NCBI GenBank assembly: GCA_050736695.1
Contig: JBOHWH010000030.1
Coordinates: forward strand, 1-64,000
Direction: 5' to 3'
DNA length: 64,000 nt
Source: JBARDN01 sp050736695
Lineage (GTDB): Bacteria; Desulfobacterota; Binatia; Binatales; Binataceae
Made by a program: the position numbers and the translations under genes. Positions within the stretch are counted from its first letter, which is position 1. Every line of letters begins with the position of its first letter. This document shows, piece after piece, positions 25,214 through 34,404 of the stretch. A model generated the notes under the pieces. That model saw only the letters and a program-made list of their open reading frames with translations. It ran no database searches and was not told the DNA's origin.

Positions 25214-28200
25214 ATGCGTCTTAAGAGCCTTGAGTTAGTAGGCTTCAAGTCATTTTTCGATTCCACGTCGATCAGTTTCGCGCCCGGGATGACCGCCGTG
25301 GTCGGTCCAAACGGATGCGGCAAATCGAACGTGGTTGACGCGATAAGATGGGTTCTGGGCGAGCAGGCGCCAACGCGGCTGCGCGGCAAGAGCACCGAAG
25401 ATCTCATCTACATCGGCAACGACCAGAATCCTGCCGCCGGCATGGCCGAGGTGGCGCTTATCCTCGAAGCCGAAGAAAGCAGCTTGCTCCCCGAGCCATA
25501 CTCGGCGCTCAGCGAGGTCGCGGTCACGCGCCGCGTTTATCGCTCGGGTGATTCAGAATATCTGCTCAACAAGATTCCTTGCCGGCTGAAGGACATCACC
25601 GAGTTTTTCATGGCTGCGCAGATTCATAGCCGCGGCTACTCGCTGATCGAGCAGGGCAAGATCGAGGAAATTATCCAAGCCAAGCCGCACGAGCTGCGCG
25701 CGATGATCGAAGAGGCCGCCGGACTGGCGCTGTTCAAGGGACGCCGCGAACTCTCCGAGCGCAAGCTCGAACGCGTCAAGGAAAATCTCTCACGCCTGAA
25801 CGATGTCTTGAGCGAGATCGAGCGTCAGCTCAACTATGCGCGGCGCCAGGCCAAGAAGGCCGAGCAATACAAACTCATCCGCACCGAACTATCCGAGCTC
25901 GAGCGGCTATCAGCCGCGCGCCGCCTGATCGATCATCGCGGGGCCTTCGCGCACGAAACCGCTCTAGCCGATGAGCTCATCGCGTCGGGCGAGACGGCGC
26001 GCTCTGAGTCCGTCGCGCTGCAAAGCGAAACCGAAACCGCGCAGAGCGCGGCGCAGGCCGCGCGCGCCGAGCTATCAGCCGCGGAGCGCGAGCTGCAGAA
26101 TCTGCACGCCGGCGCAGCCGAGCGCGAGCGCACACGGGATTTCCTTAACCGGCGGCTGGAATCGATCTTCGAGATGCAACCCGCGCTGGCCGACCGTCTG
26201 GCCGAGCTCGAAAATCGCGCGACGCTCGCGCGCGCGGCGCGCGCCGCCGCCTCCGCGCGCCTTGCGCGTGAAACCGCCGTAGGAGAATCGACCGGAGAGA
26301 ATGCGCTGGCCGATCTGACCCGCCGCCTCGAAGTCGCGCAGCGCGAGCTTAAAAACTCCGAGCGCCGCGCCGAAGATCTCAAAGACGAATTGTCAGAAAT
26401 AATTCGCGAAGCCGCGGTTATCCGCGGACGCCTGGGTGATCTGACCGGCGAGCGCGCGGAACTCGAAGAGAACCTCGCCGCGCATTCGGTCGCCGCGCCC
26501 GGATTAACCGGGCAGAGCGCTACCGCGATCGCATCGCTTGCCGAGGCGGAGCGCGCGCTCGAGATTATCCGCGCCGAGATAACTGCGCTCGAAAGCGGAC
26601 AGCGCGAGGTGAAGGAACGCGAAATCGAAACTCGCGCCGCGCTCGAGCATCTGGGCCGGCGCGCCGCCGCGCTGCGGTCCTCGCTCTCGGCGCGCGTCGC
26701 GCCTCAGGCCGAGGCGGCAATTGCGGATGCCGGACGCCGGCTGAACACCGTGCTTGAATCGATGAACGGCGATCGCCCGAAGGCCGCGCCGGCGTGGCTG
26801 CGCGATGTGTTGCGTGCGCCCGCTGAGATTGCGCCCGCGCTGCATGCGGTGCTCGGCAACGAACTCGAAGCGGTCGTCGCCGAGTCGCCGGCGTTTGCGC
26901 TGCGCGCGATCGAAATCCTGAAGGAAACTCGCGCCGGGCGCCTGAGTTTCGTGCAGGAACCAGACGCCGCCGCAAGCTCGCATCCCGCAATCGACGCGCC
27001 CGGAGTGGCGGGTCGTTTGGTTGATATGCTCGAGGTTGAGCCGCGTTATCGCCAGGTCGCCGAGGCGATGCTCGGGCATGTGATGCTGGCCGACGATCTG
27101 AATTCCGCGCTTGCCGCATCGAATCTGAACGGTCACGGAACCCTGTTCGTCACGCGCGATGGCGATGTCCTCAAACCCGGCCGCATGATTATCGGCGGCA
27201 GCGCCGACGATTCCGGCGCCACCGTGCGTACCGCCGATCTCGCCGCGCGCGAAAGCGCGGAGCGCGAACTCGCGCGCACCGAAGAAGAGCATCGCGAACT
27301 CTCCGCAAGATTTGGCGAGCATCGCAGCGTGCGCGAGGCCGCCGACATGGCGCTTGCCACGGCACGCGGACGCGGACGCGAGGCCGAGCGCACCGTCGGC
27401 GCGGCTCGCGCGTCGGTTGCGCACGCCGAGCAGGAAGCAGCGCTGGCAACGCAGCGAATCGTGGGTGCGCGTAACAGACTCGAGGAAATCGCAGAATTGA
27501 TCGCCACGGCGAACGCGCGGATGGAAGCGCTTGCGATGGCAGAGCAGGAGGCGCGCTCGCGGCTGTCAGTCCTTCGCGACGCAATCGCACTTGGCCGCGC
27601 GGCGGCGGAACAACTCGGAGCCGCGGTGATGGAAGCTGCCGCCCGAGTTGAGGCTCGCAAGTCGGAACTGGCCGCGATGCGCCGTGAGCAGGCCCACGCG
27701 GCCGAGACCGCGCAACAGATCGAGTCGCAGATTGGGGAGCATCGCGAGAGCCTCGAACGCGCGCGCGCCGATCGCGTCGAATTCGAGTGCGAACTCGAAA
27801 AAATCGCAGAGCAGGGCGCTGCCGCGCGCGCGCGCGCGACCGAACTCGATCTCGCGCTCGCAAGGCTCGGCGGGGAGTGCGCCGGCCGCGAGAGCGAACT
27901 CGAATCGGTTCGGACGCGGCTCAAAGCCGGGCAGGAGCGCCTGCGCGCGCTCGAGAGCGAGGCGATCGAATGCAACTTGCGCCGGGAGCGGGCGCGTACG
28001 CTGAGCGAAGAGCTCGAGCGCAGCTTCCGCGAAAAGTTTGAGCTCGACTTCGATTCCGCCGCGGCGGAAATTATCGCCGCGCTCGAGGTCCGCGACGCTG
28101 CCGCCGACGACACGCGCCTCGCAGAGCTGCGCGTCCGCGCCGAACGTATCGGCGAGGTGAATCTCGCTGCCGACAGCGAGGTCAAGGAGCTCGAAGAGCG

Positions 28201-28750
28201 CTCGGCAGCTCTAGGAGCCGAGCGGACCGATCTGGAATCGGCGCTGCAGGATCTGACCCAGACCATCACCAAGCTCAATCGCGAGGCGCGCCGCCGCTTT
28301 GCCGAGACGTTCGAGGGCGCCGCTAAGAATTTCGAAGAGCTGTTCCCCAAACTGATGCGCGGCGGAAAGGGGCGTCTTGAACTGATCGAAGCCACCGAGG
28401 CATCCGAGGCCGGAGTCGCAATCCTGGTTCAGCCCGCAGGCAAGAGGGTCAAGGAGATCGGCCTGCTCTCGGGCGGCGAGAAAGCGCTCTCCGCGATGGC
28501 GCTGGTGTTTTCGCTATTCCTGCTCAACCCGAGTCCGTTCTGCGTGATGGACGAAGTCGATGCGCCGCTGGACGAGTTCAGCCTCGCGCGCTTCACCGAT
28601 CTGCTGGCCGAGCTGAAGGATCGCTCGCAGTTTATCGTGATCACGCACAACCAGCGCACGATGCAGTGTGCCGATCAGATTCACGGCGTCACGATGGACC
28701 GCCCAGGAATCTCAAAGATCATCTCGCTAAAGATTCCGCAAGCCGCATAG
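25214..28750 (+). CDS. smc: Chromosome segregation protein SMC
   Basis: The 1178-residue SMC ATPase forms the condensin-like complex with ScpAB. Visible parts: N-terminal head with Walker A GPNGCGKSNVVDAIRWVLGEQ; a long Ala/Glu/Arg-rich coiled coil; a hinge around residues 510-640 (GNELEAVVAESPAF and GVAGRLVDMLEVEPRY); the returning coiled coil; and a C-terminal head with signature LLSGGEKALSAMAL and Walker B FCVMDEVDAPLD. Length is normal. GGAGG before the ATG at 25214 supports the start. scpA and scpB are not in this window. Confidence 0.97.
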   Translation: MRLKSLELVGFKSFFDSTSISFAPGMTAVVGPNGCGKSNVVDAIRWVLGEQAPTRLRGKSTEDLIYIGNDQNPAAGMAEVALILEAEESSLLPEPYSALSEVAVTRRVYRSGDSEYLLNKIPCRLKDITEFFMAAQIHSRGYSLIEQGKIEEIIQAKPHELRAMIEEAAGLALFKGRRELSERKLERVKENLSRLNDVLSEIERQLNYARRQAKKAEQYKLIRTELSELERLSAARRLIDHRGAFAHETALADELIASGETARSESVALQSETETAQSAAQAARAELSAAERELQNLHAGAAERERTRDFLNRRLESIFEMQPALADRLAELENRATLARAARAAASARLARETAVGESTGENALADLTRRLEVAQRELKNSERRAEDLKDELSEIIREAAVIRGRLGDLTGERAELEENLAAHSVAAPGLTGQSATAIASLAEAERALEIIRAEITALESGQREVKEREIETRAALEHLGRRAAALRSSLSARVAPQAEAAIADAGRRLNTVLESMNGDRPKAAPAWLRDVLRAPAEIAPALHAVLGNELEAVVAESPAFALRAIEILKETRAGRLSFVQEPDAAASSHPAIDAPGVAGRLVDMLEVEPRYRQVAEAMLGHVMLADDLNSALAASNLNGHGTLFVTRDGDVLKPGRMIIGGSADDSGATVRTADLAARESAERELARTEEEHRELSARFGEHRSVREAADMALATARGRGREAERTVGAARASVAHAEQEAALATQRIVGARNRLEEIAELIATANARMEALAMAEQEARSRLSVLRDAIALGRAAAEQLGAAVMEAAARVEARKSELAAMRREQAHAAETAQQIESQIGEHRESLERARADRVEFECELEKIAEQGAAARARATELDLALARLGGECAGRESELESVRTRLKAGQERLRALESEAIECNLRRERARTLSEELERSFREKFELDFDSAAAEIIAALEVRDAAADDTRLAELRVRAERIGEVNLAADSEVKELEERSAALGAERTDLESALQDLTQTITKLNREARRRFAETFEGAAKNFEELFPKLMRGGKGRLELIEATEASEAGVAILVQPAGKRVKEIGLLSGGEKALSAMALVFSLFLLNPSPFCVMDEVDAPLDEFSLARFTDLLAELKDRSQFIVITHNQRTMQCADQIHGVTMDRPGISKIISLKIPQAA

Positions 28751-28751
28751 C

Positions 28752-29672
28752 ATGGCGCCTCGCCAACCGGCCACTACGACACTAAGCTTAATGGAGTTTG
28801 ACCTGGACGTAGAACAGCCGCGCAAGTCAGCCCCCGTGCCCGTAGGTAGCATTGAGCCGCTCGCGCGCAGGCTGAATGTCCCGCCCGAACGGCAACTGCT
28901 TTACAAGATAATGACCGTCGAAACCCTGTTGCGGTCAATTGCAGAGGCGTACCTGCACTTTAATCGTGTGGATCTCTACCGAGACTTTCCGGGTGCGGAT
29001 CCGCACGATGGGCAGCAATTGCCTAGCGACCAACAAGGCAATACGACGGCCAGGTTCGAGAAAGCCCCTAATTTCTCTATGGCCGATTATTACGATCAAT
29101 CGCGTTCCAGAAGCTACGCGTGCCGCCTTTCGTTGGAAAATTCAAATTTCATTTGGAATAACTACGCAAGCGGTAGCGAACGCGGCAAAGTCTGCATTGT
29201 CTTTGACTTTGGGAAGTTGCGCGCGATGCTCAACCGCACTCTGCAGCCTGGAAATGCGGCACTCCTATATCGCGGCAACCAGTGCCATCAAATCTTTTCC
29301 ATAAATTTTGGGATCATCGAGTATATCGAATGGGACCAACATCAAGCGAACTCGCCGTATCTCCCTAACCCCGTCGAGTACTCATATTTGAAGGCCAAGA
29401 AGTTTTGCGAAGAAAAAGAATTCCGCATTTCCTTGTCTGCACTGGGCATAGGGCAGTTTGCCCTCAATGACGGTAGCACGATGCAGTTTCCGGCCAGTTT
29501 GCAAATGTACTTCGATTTCAGAGCAGCTATTGCAGAAGGGACGATTCGAGAGATCTTGTACGCACCGGATTGCGACCGCGTCTTTCTACACGCAGAGCTG
29601 CGCAAGCTATGCACTGTGCCCGAGGATGAGAACGCTTCCGGCAATATGCAGCGGACAAGAGTGGGACCCTGA
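28752..29672 (+). CDS. DUF2971-like protein
   Basis: A 306-residue protein that starts one base after the smc stop. The pattern LLYKIMTVETLLRSIAEAYLHFNRVDLYRDFPG, then a Cys-rich strand (YACRLSLENSNFIWNNYASGSERGKVCIVFDFGKL), then an EEKEFRISL segment, recalls the DUF2971 family, which is common in defence and mobile regions and has no established reaction. Codon use is less GC-biased than smc, suggesting a later arrival. Despite the tight spacing, a functional tie with SMC is not implied. The family assignment is from pattern memory. Confidence 0.6.
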   Translation: MAPRQPATTTLSLMEFDLDVEQPRKSAPVPVGSIEPLARRLNVPPERQLLYKIMTVETLLRSIAEAYLHFNRVDLYRDFPGADPHDGQQLPSDQQGNTTARFEKAPNFSMADYYDQSRSRSYACRLSLENSNFIWNNYASGSERGKVCIVFDFGKLRAMLNRTLQPGNAALLYRGNQCHQIFSINFGIIEYIEWDQHQANSPYLPNPVEYSYLKAKKFCEEKEFRISLSALGIGQFALNDGSTMQFPASLQMYFDFRAAIAEGTIREILYAPDCDRVFLHAELRKLCTVPEDENASGNMQRTRVGP

Positions 29673-30267
29673 AGCGTCAGAGTAGGCTTCGGCGGCGGCT
29701 GTGGTAACCGCCCACGCGAGCGCGCCGGTGACTGGTCGTCTATATCACCTATTCGCTAGCATGCCGCCGAGCGGCCCCACGAACTTATCGTGGTGGGCGG
29801 TGAGCAGACGATCGGCTCTCCGCGCTCCTACTCTCTCCCTGGGGTTAGCGGCTCAACAGGCTCAAGACGATGACTGCTAGCGCAAGTCAATCTTTTCGGC
29901 CTCAAGTCTCGACTCGAACCGCGAACGCAGGACTATCTGAAACCACCGTCATAGAGCCCCGAGAGGTTGGCTTCTTTGAAGGCGGCCGCGCGATGAACGG
30001 GCGGGGCGTGCTGTAAAGCCTGCGCGGTCGGATTCCGATCGCCGTCGCAATCCGCTCCGGGGGGCCGTGTCCTTCGGAACCTGAAATCGGAAAGGCCGGT
30101 TCTCCTCCCAGGTCACGGTAAGTGTGTATTTCGGCTGAGACACTAAGGGGAAAAAGGCGGGCCTTCCCAATCGGGAAGCTGATTTCCCACGTTGCGCCAG
30201 ACGGCGTGACGTTTGCCGCCTCCGCGGCGATTTGTGCTAGAGAATAATTGCACGGAGGACGATTCTG
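29673..30267. other. 595-bp region without recognised gene
   Basis: Both strands contain open frames here, but none has a family pattern, a ribosome-binding site or consistent codon use. A small hairpin (CCACGA/TCGTGG near 29776-29793) is visible. The last 15 bases hold the GGAGGA ribosome-binding site of the PhyH gene. I see nothing else. Confidence 0.5.
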
Positions 30268-31194
30268 ATGAGTATCGCGATCGAGACACCAGCGACCGAT
30301 CAGCAGAAGACGCTGCGTCATCTGCCCGCCACCGCATCCGGAGAAGAAATTTCCGCGGCGCTTACCGCGGACGGCGCCGTGATCGTCGACAATGTTGTCG
30401 CGCCCGCGGCGATGGACACGATTTTCGCGGAACTTAAGCCTTTTATCGAGGCGACAGCAAAAGGCCGCGACGATTTTTCCGGCAAACGCACCCAGCGCAC
30501 TGGCGCGCTGATCGCGCGTTCTCCGATGAGCCGCGATTTCGTGATGCATCCGACCGTACTCGCGGCGTGCTCGAAGTTTCTCGCCCACGTGACCAGCTAT
30601 CAACTCCATCTGACCCAGGTGATCGCGATCGGCCCGAACGAGCCCGCGCAGACGATTCATCGCGATCAGTGGGCGTTCGACTTCTTTCCGTTCCCTAAAG
30701 GCTACGAAGTGCAGTGCAACACTATCTGGGCGATGACTGATTTCACCGAAGAAAATGGCGCGACCCGCGTAATTCCCGGCAGCAATCATCTTGAGGATCG
30801 TCTGCGCTTCGAGGAGAAAGACACTATCGCGGCCGAGATGAGCAAGGGCTCGGTGCTCTTCTATTCCGGCAGCGTCTATCACGGCGGCGGCGCGAACCGC
30901 TCTGACAAAACGCGCTACGGCATCAACATCACGTACAATGTTTCGTGGCTTCGGCAGGAAGAGAATCAGTACCTCGCGACGCCGCTCGAAATCGCGCGCA
31001 CACTGCCGGTTGAGCTGCTCCGCCTGATGGGCTATCGCCTCGGCGCGTACGCGCTTGGCTACGTCGGCGACACGCTCGATCCGATCGAGATCGTGCGCCC
31101 GGAGCTCAAGCGCGCGGGATTCAGCGCCACGCCGCCCGCGGGTTTCGGCGCCGAGAACCCCCAGCCTCGCGTAGATCTAAAACGCGGCGCTTGA
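30268..31194 (+). CDS. Phytanoyl-CoA dioxygenase (PhyH) family oxygenase
   Basis: A 308-residue Fe(II)/2-oxoglutarate-dependent oxygenase. The metal triad is visible as HRD (His131 and Asp133 in the HRDQWAFD segment) and the distal histidine about 205 in YHGGGANRSDKTR, whose arginine should bind 2-oxoglutarate. The start at 30268 has GGAGGA 9 bases upstream. The substrate is not determined, as PhyH members hydroxylate acyl-CoAs, antibiotics and small acids. The convergent SDR downstream may act on related alcohols, but they are on opposite strands. Confidence 0.92.
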   Translation: MSIAIETPATDQQKTLRHLPATASGEEISAALTADGAVIVDNVVAPAAMDTIFAELKPFIEATAKGRDDFSGKRTQRTGALIARSPMSRDFVMHPTVLAACSKFLAHVTSYQLHLTQVIAIGPNEPAQTIHRDQWAFDFFPFPKGYEVQCNTIWAMTDFTEENGATRVIPGSNHLEDRLRFEEKDTIAAEMSKGSVLFYSGSVYHGGGANRSDKTRYGINITYNVSWLRQEENQYLATPLEIARTLPVELLRLMGYRLGAYALGYVGDTLDPIEIVRPELKRAGFSATPPAGFGAENPQPRVDLKRGA

Positions 31195-31209
31195 ACCGAT
31201 GGGCGCTTC

Positions 31210-32052
31210 TCAGATCAGGCTGTAGCCGCTGCCCTTGCGATCGAATCCGATCCCGCGGCCCTCTTTCAAAAGTCCGTATTCCTTCATCAGCTCCTGGCTG
31301 TATGTTACCCGTCCGGTGATTTTGTTCACCGGCTCGGTTGCGAGAATAAGCGTCGCACGCGCCATGTACTCGAGCGGTTCGCCGTCCTTTGGTCCGGTCA
31401 CCAGATGGTGATAGACGGTGCCGGGCGTCGCGACGACTTCCGACGGCGACAGGCAGGTGACGGAGATATTGTCGGCGAAGACCTCCGACGCGAGTCCCTG
31501 GGTCATCCGTTCGAGCGCGGCTTTCTCCGCGCCGTAACATACGCTGCCCGCGCGCAGCTCCTCGGCCTTGTATGGTCCGCGGCCCGGTCCGATCGCCGCG
31601 CCTGACGAGATGTTGACGATCGATCCGGACTTGCGCGGGATCATGTCCGCCAGCACCAGCCGCGAGAGCATGAAAGGTCCGTGCACGTTGACCTGGAACG
31701 AGCGCATCCATCGCTTGGGCTGGAAATCCTTGACCGGGATGAAATAGGTCAGAGCCGCGTTGTTGACCAGAACGTCAACTGGTCCATAAATGCGATGGGT
31801 CTCCGCGACCAGCTTTTCGCAGTCTTCTTCGGACGAGACGTCGCAGGTGACGGCAGTCGCGTTGCCGCCGGCTTTCTTGATTCCTGCCACGGTGGTCTCA
31901 AGCGCGCCTTGCAGCGGATGGTCGCCTTCGCGCAGCGTACGCGCGCTGCAGATCACGCGGGCGCCTTCGGTCGCGAACAGATCGGCGATCGCTTTACCGA
32001 TCCCGCGGCTGGCGCCGGTTACGATCGCAACTTTGCCTTCGAGCTTGCCCAT
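31210..32052 (-). CDS. Short-chain dehydrogenase/reductase
   Basis: A 280-residue SDR-family NAD(P)-dependent oxidoreductase. The cofactor motif TGASRGIG is near residue 13, DVSSEEDC follows, NNAA is at about 90, the catalytic serine lies in IVNISSGAA, and the tyrosine and lysine are in YGAEKAALE. A C-terminal extension reaches KEYGLLKEGRGIGFD. Substrate is unknown. The last codons lie 15 bases from the convergent PhyH gene stop. An intergenic region of about 210 bases separates its start from divergent ftsY. Confidence 0.9.
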   Translation of the reverse strand: MGKLEGKVAIVTGASRGIGKAIADLFATEGARVICSARTLREGDHPLQGALETTVAGIKKAGGNATAVTCDVSSEEDCEKLVAETHRIYGPVDVLVNNAALTYFIPVKDFQPKRWMRSFQVNVHGPFMLSRLVLADMIPRKSGSIVNISSGAAIGPGRGPYKAEELRAGSVCYGAEKAALERMTQGLASEVFADNISVTCLSPSEVVATPGTVYHHLVTGPKDGEPLEYMARATLILATEPVNKITGRVTYSQELMKEYGLLKEGRGIGFDRKGSGYSLI

Positions 32053-32263
32053 TGTATTAACTCCCTATTGCGGATTGCGGCGGTGTCCGCGTGTGCCGCC
32101 TGCGCATCGAAGATTGTTATAGTCGCATACCGGGCGGCGCTTCCAGCGCCGGCGCTTGTGGACTCGCGATGCAACATTTTCTCAGGTGCGTTTCAGATCG
32201 TATCGCGATGCTGTTATTCTGGATTTGCGCCGGATTTGCGCGGTGCGTCTCTGAGGCGAGATC

Positions 32264-33538
32264 GTGACTGCCGCTGACACTCTGATAATTATTTTAATCG
32301 CGTTCGTGGTCGGGCTCGCGATCACTTTCGTCGGCGTGCTCATCCAATGGAGCCTGCGCAAGGCACAGCCGGGCACGCCCGCGGTTCCCTCGCAATCCAC
32401 GCCGCCATCGCTTCCTGAAACGCCTGCGCAAAAAGCCTCGCAAACGACTCCCCGAGCGAGTCCGAGTGATGGTTTAGCCGAGATCGCGCCACCGGGCGCC
32501 GCGGCGGAGATCCCGCTGGCCGAGCTCGAAACTCCTCCATCAGAGGAGGTTCCTCCGCTCGATACTTCACCGGCACCGGCCACCGAAGCCGTACGGGCGC
32601 CGGTGCGAATCGGGATCGGGCTGCGCAGGACGCGCGAAAATTTTCTCTCTCGAATCCGCGCTGCGATCACTGGAGCGAAAAAGGCCGATGAGATTTACGA
32701 AGGCCTCGAGGAAGCGCTGATTGCCGCCGACGTCGGCGTCGAGTCGTCGATGAAGCTTGCCGCCGCGGTGCGCGCCCGGCTCGGCAACGATAACCGTCCC
32801 GAGGTTATTCGCGACGCGCTAAAGGCGGAGATCTCCGCGATGCTCGCGGCCGCCGGCCGCGGGCCCGCCGCGCCGGTCGAAGGTCCAATTGTGATCATGC
32901 TGGTCGGCGTCAATGGAGTCGGCAAAACCACGACTGTCGCAAAACTCGCGGCGCGGATGCGCGTCGAGCGCGGCGATGTGGTCGTCGCGGCCGCCGATAC
33001 GTTTCGCGCCGCAGCTATAGAGCAGCTCGAGGTATGGTGCGATCGCGTCGGTGCCGCGATGATCAAGCATCAGCAGGGCAGCGACCCGGCCGCGGTCGCC
33101 TTCGACGCGGTCAGGGCGGGTATCGCGCGCAAGGCCGGCGCGGTCATAATCGACACTGCGGGGCGCCTGCAGACCAAAATCAACCTGATGGAAGAGCTCA
33201 AGAAGATCGCGCGAGTGATCGCGCGCGAGCTGCCCGGCGCGCCTCACGAGACGTGGTTGGTGCTGGACGCGAACACGGGTCAGAACGCGCTCAGTCAGGC
33301 TCGGATTTTCGGCGATGCGGTGCCGCTGACAGGCGTAGTGCTGGCGAAACTCGACAGCACGGCCAAGGGCGGCGTGATCGTCGCGATCGCGGACCGGCTC
33401 GGCGTGCCGGTCAGGTTCGTGGGATTGGGCGAAGAGATCGAGGATTTGCGCGAGTTCGACGCGCATGAGTTCGTCGAGGCGCTGTTCGAAAGTGGCGAGG
33501 GCGAGAGTGCAAGCGCAAGCGGTTCTTATGCGGCTTGA
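32264..33538 (+). CDS. ftsY: Signal recognition particle receptor FtsY
   Basis: A 424-residue GTPase that docks SRP-ribosome complexes on the membrane. It starts with a GTG at 32264. An N-terminal membrane segment (DTLIIILIAFVVGLAITFVGVL) is followed by a Pro/Glu-rich linker. The N domain begins at about 120 (RTRENFLSRIRAAI). The G domain has GVNGVGKTTTVAKLA (G1), DTFRAAAIEQL, DTAGRLQTKINLMEEL (G3) and AKLDSTAKGG (G4, with A replacing T). The membrane anchor is found in some non-enteric FtsY. It heads the run ftsY-zapB-like-zapA-6S-fcl-rny. Confidence 0.96.
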   Translation: MTAADTLIIILIAFVVGLAITFVGVLIQWSLRKAQPGTPAVPSQSTPPSLPETPAQKASQTTPRASPSDGLAEIAPPGAAAEIPLAELETPPSEEVPPLDTSPAPATEAVRAPVRIGIGLRRTRENFLSRIRAAITGAKKADEIYEGLEEALIAADVGVESSMKLAAAVRARLGNDNRPEVIRDALKAEISAMLAAAGRGPAAPVEGPIVIMLVGVNGVGKTTTVAKLAARMRVERGDVVVAAADTFRAAAIEQLEVWCDRVGAAMIKHQQGSDPAAVAFDAVRAGIARKAGAVIIDTAGRLQTKINLMEELKKIARVIARELPGAPHETWLVLDANTGQNALSQARIFGDAVPLTGVVLAKLDSTAKGGVIVAIADRLGVPVRFVGLGEEIEDLREFDAHEFVEALFESGEGESASASGSYAA

Positions 33539-33585
33539 CAGGCTGGTTTATCGAAAATTAAACTAAAGGTAGAAGTTTTTGTATT

Positions 33586-33840
33586 ATGGCGACCCCGATT
33601 GACGTTCTAAAGCAGCTAGACGAGCGGATTCAGTCCTCGGTTACCCGGCTCCAGCAGTTACGCCGGGAAAATGACGCGCTTGCGCAGAAGCTGGCAGAAA
33701 GCGAAAAACGCCTTGCCGAGGCTCAGGCGCAGGCGCGCCAGTTCGAGCAGGAGCGCAAGCTGCACGAAAGCGAACGCACCGAAGTGCGCACCAGGATCGA
33801 GAAAATCCTGTCGCGCTTCGACGGGATAGAACTCGGGTAA
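33586..33840 (+). CDS. ZapB-like coiled-coil cell-division protein
   Basis: An 84-residue protein that is nearly all heptad-repeat coiled coil (QLDERIQSSVTRLQQLRRE, then LAESEKRLAEAQAQ). Size and architecture match ZapB, which bundles ZapA-decorated FtsZ filaments. The zapA gene begins 21 bases downstream and gives strong positional support. Coiled coils are compositionally similar, so the identity rests mainly on neighbourhood. Confidence 0.75.
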   Translation: MATPIDVLKQLDERIQSSVTRLQQLRRENDALAQKLAESEKRLAEAQAQARQFEQERKLHESERTEVRTRIEKILSRFDGIELG

Positions 33841-33861
33841 AGACGTAATTCGGGCGCAATC

Positions 33862-34146
33862 ATGAAGGGCGTCAACGTCGAAATAATGGGCCAGTCGCTG
33901 ACTGTCGCCAGCGGCGACGGCGGCGATGACTATGTGCGCGACTTGGCGCACGCGGTTGATGCGAAGATCAAGCAGATCCGTGGCGGCGGAACGCAATCGG
34001 TGAGTTCGATTCATGTTGCGATTCTGGCCGCACTTAACTTCGCCGACGAGCTCGAACGCCTGCGCCTTGAGCACCAGGCATTGGTCGAGCGTATCGAGGC
34101 GATGAACAAGAGGCTGAGCGCCGCAATTGACGGTACCCAGGCATAG
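33862..34146 (+). CDS. zapA: Cell division protein ZapA
   Basis: A 94-residue protein with the ZapA pattern: VNVEIMGQSLTVASGD at the start, YVRDLAHAVDAKIKQI, then IHVAILAALNFADELERL and a C-terminal coiled coil. ZapA cross-links FtsZ protofilaments at midcell. It sits between the ZapB-like gene and the 6S-like RNA plus 5-FCL gene, the arrangement seen in many Proteobacteria. Confidence 0.92.
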   Translation: MKGVNVEIMGQSLTVASGDGGDDYVRDLAHAVDAKIKQIRGGGTQSVSSIHVAILAALNFADELERLRLEHQALVERIEAMNKRLSAAIDGTQA

Positions 34147-34171
34147 CCGCGACAGGCGCATCGGCCCATTG

Positions 34172-34345
34172 AAGGTTTTCCCGAACATTACGGTACGGGG
34201 GCGGGGAAGTCGGTTTGATAGCAACTAACCACAACGCGACGCCCGGATTTTCAGGGCTCGTGAGAGGTTTGGTCGAGACCGTGGCAAATCGATGCGGCAA
34301 GCATCCTGGCGCGCCGACGGGCGCGCCGCCCGGAAAAAACCTGGC
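34172..34345 (+). ncRNA. ssrS: Candidate 6S RNA (ssrS)
   Basis: The position is diagnostic: between zapA and the 5-formyl-THF cyclo-ligase gene, where ssrS lies in many Proteobacteria. The sequence can form a closing stem: GGTTTTCC (34174-34181) pairs with GGAAAAAACC (34332-34341, two-base bulge). The adjacent nested helix is GGGCGG (34199-34204) with CCGCCC (34326-34331). Length is about 170 bases, the size of 6S RNA. An internal palindrome GGCGCGCC/GGCGCGCC lies at the 3' side. 6S RNA binds and inhibits sigma-70 RNA polymerase in stationary phase. The identity is from context plus pairing, not from a covariance search. Confidence 0.5.
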
Positions 34346-34404
34346 GCCATCCACAAACCGGCGCCAATGCGTTCGGTGGTTGAGTAGTTAGTCCCGCTCC
34401 CGCC

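Noticed and set aside
29902..30882. 326-codon minus-strand frame across the PhyH start
   Set aside because: It overlaps PhyH, whose metal ligands and ribosome-binding site are clear. It has no family pattern.
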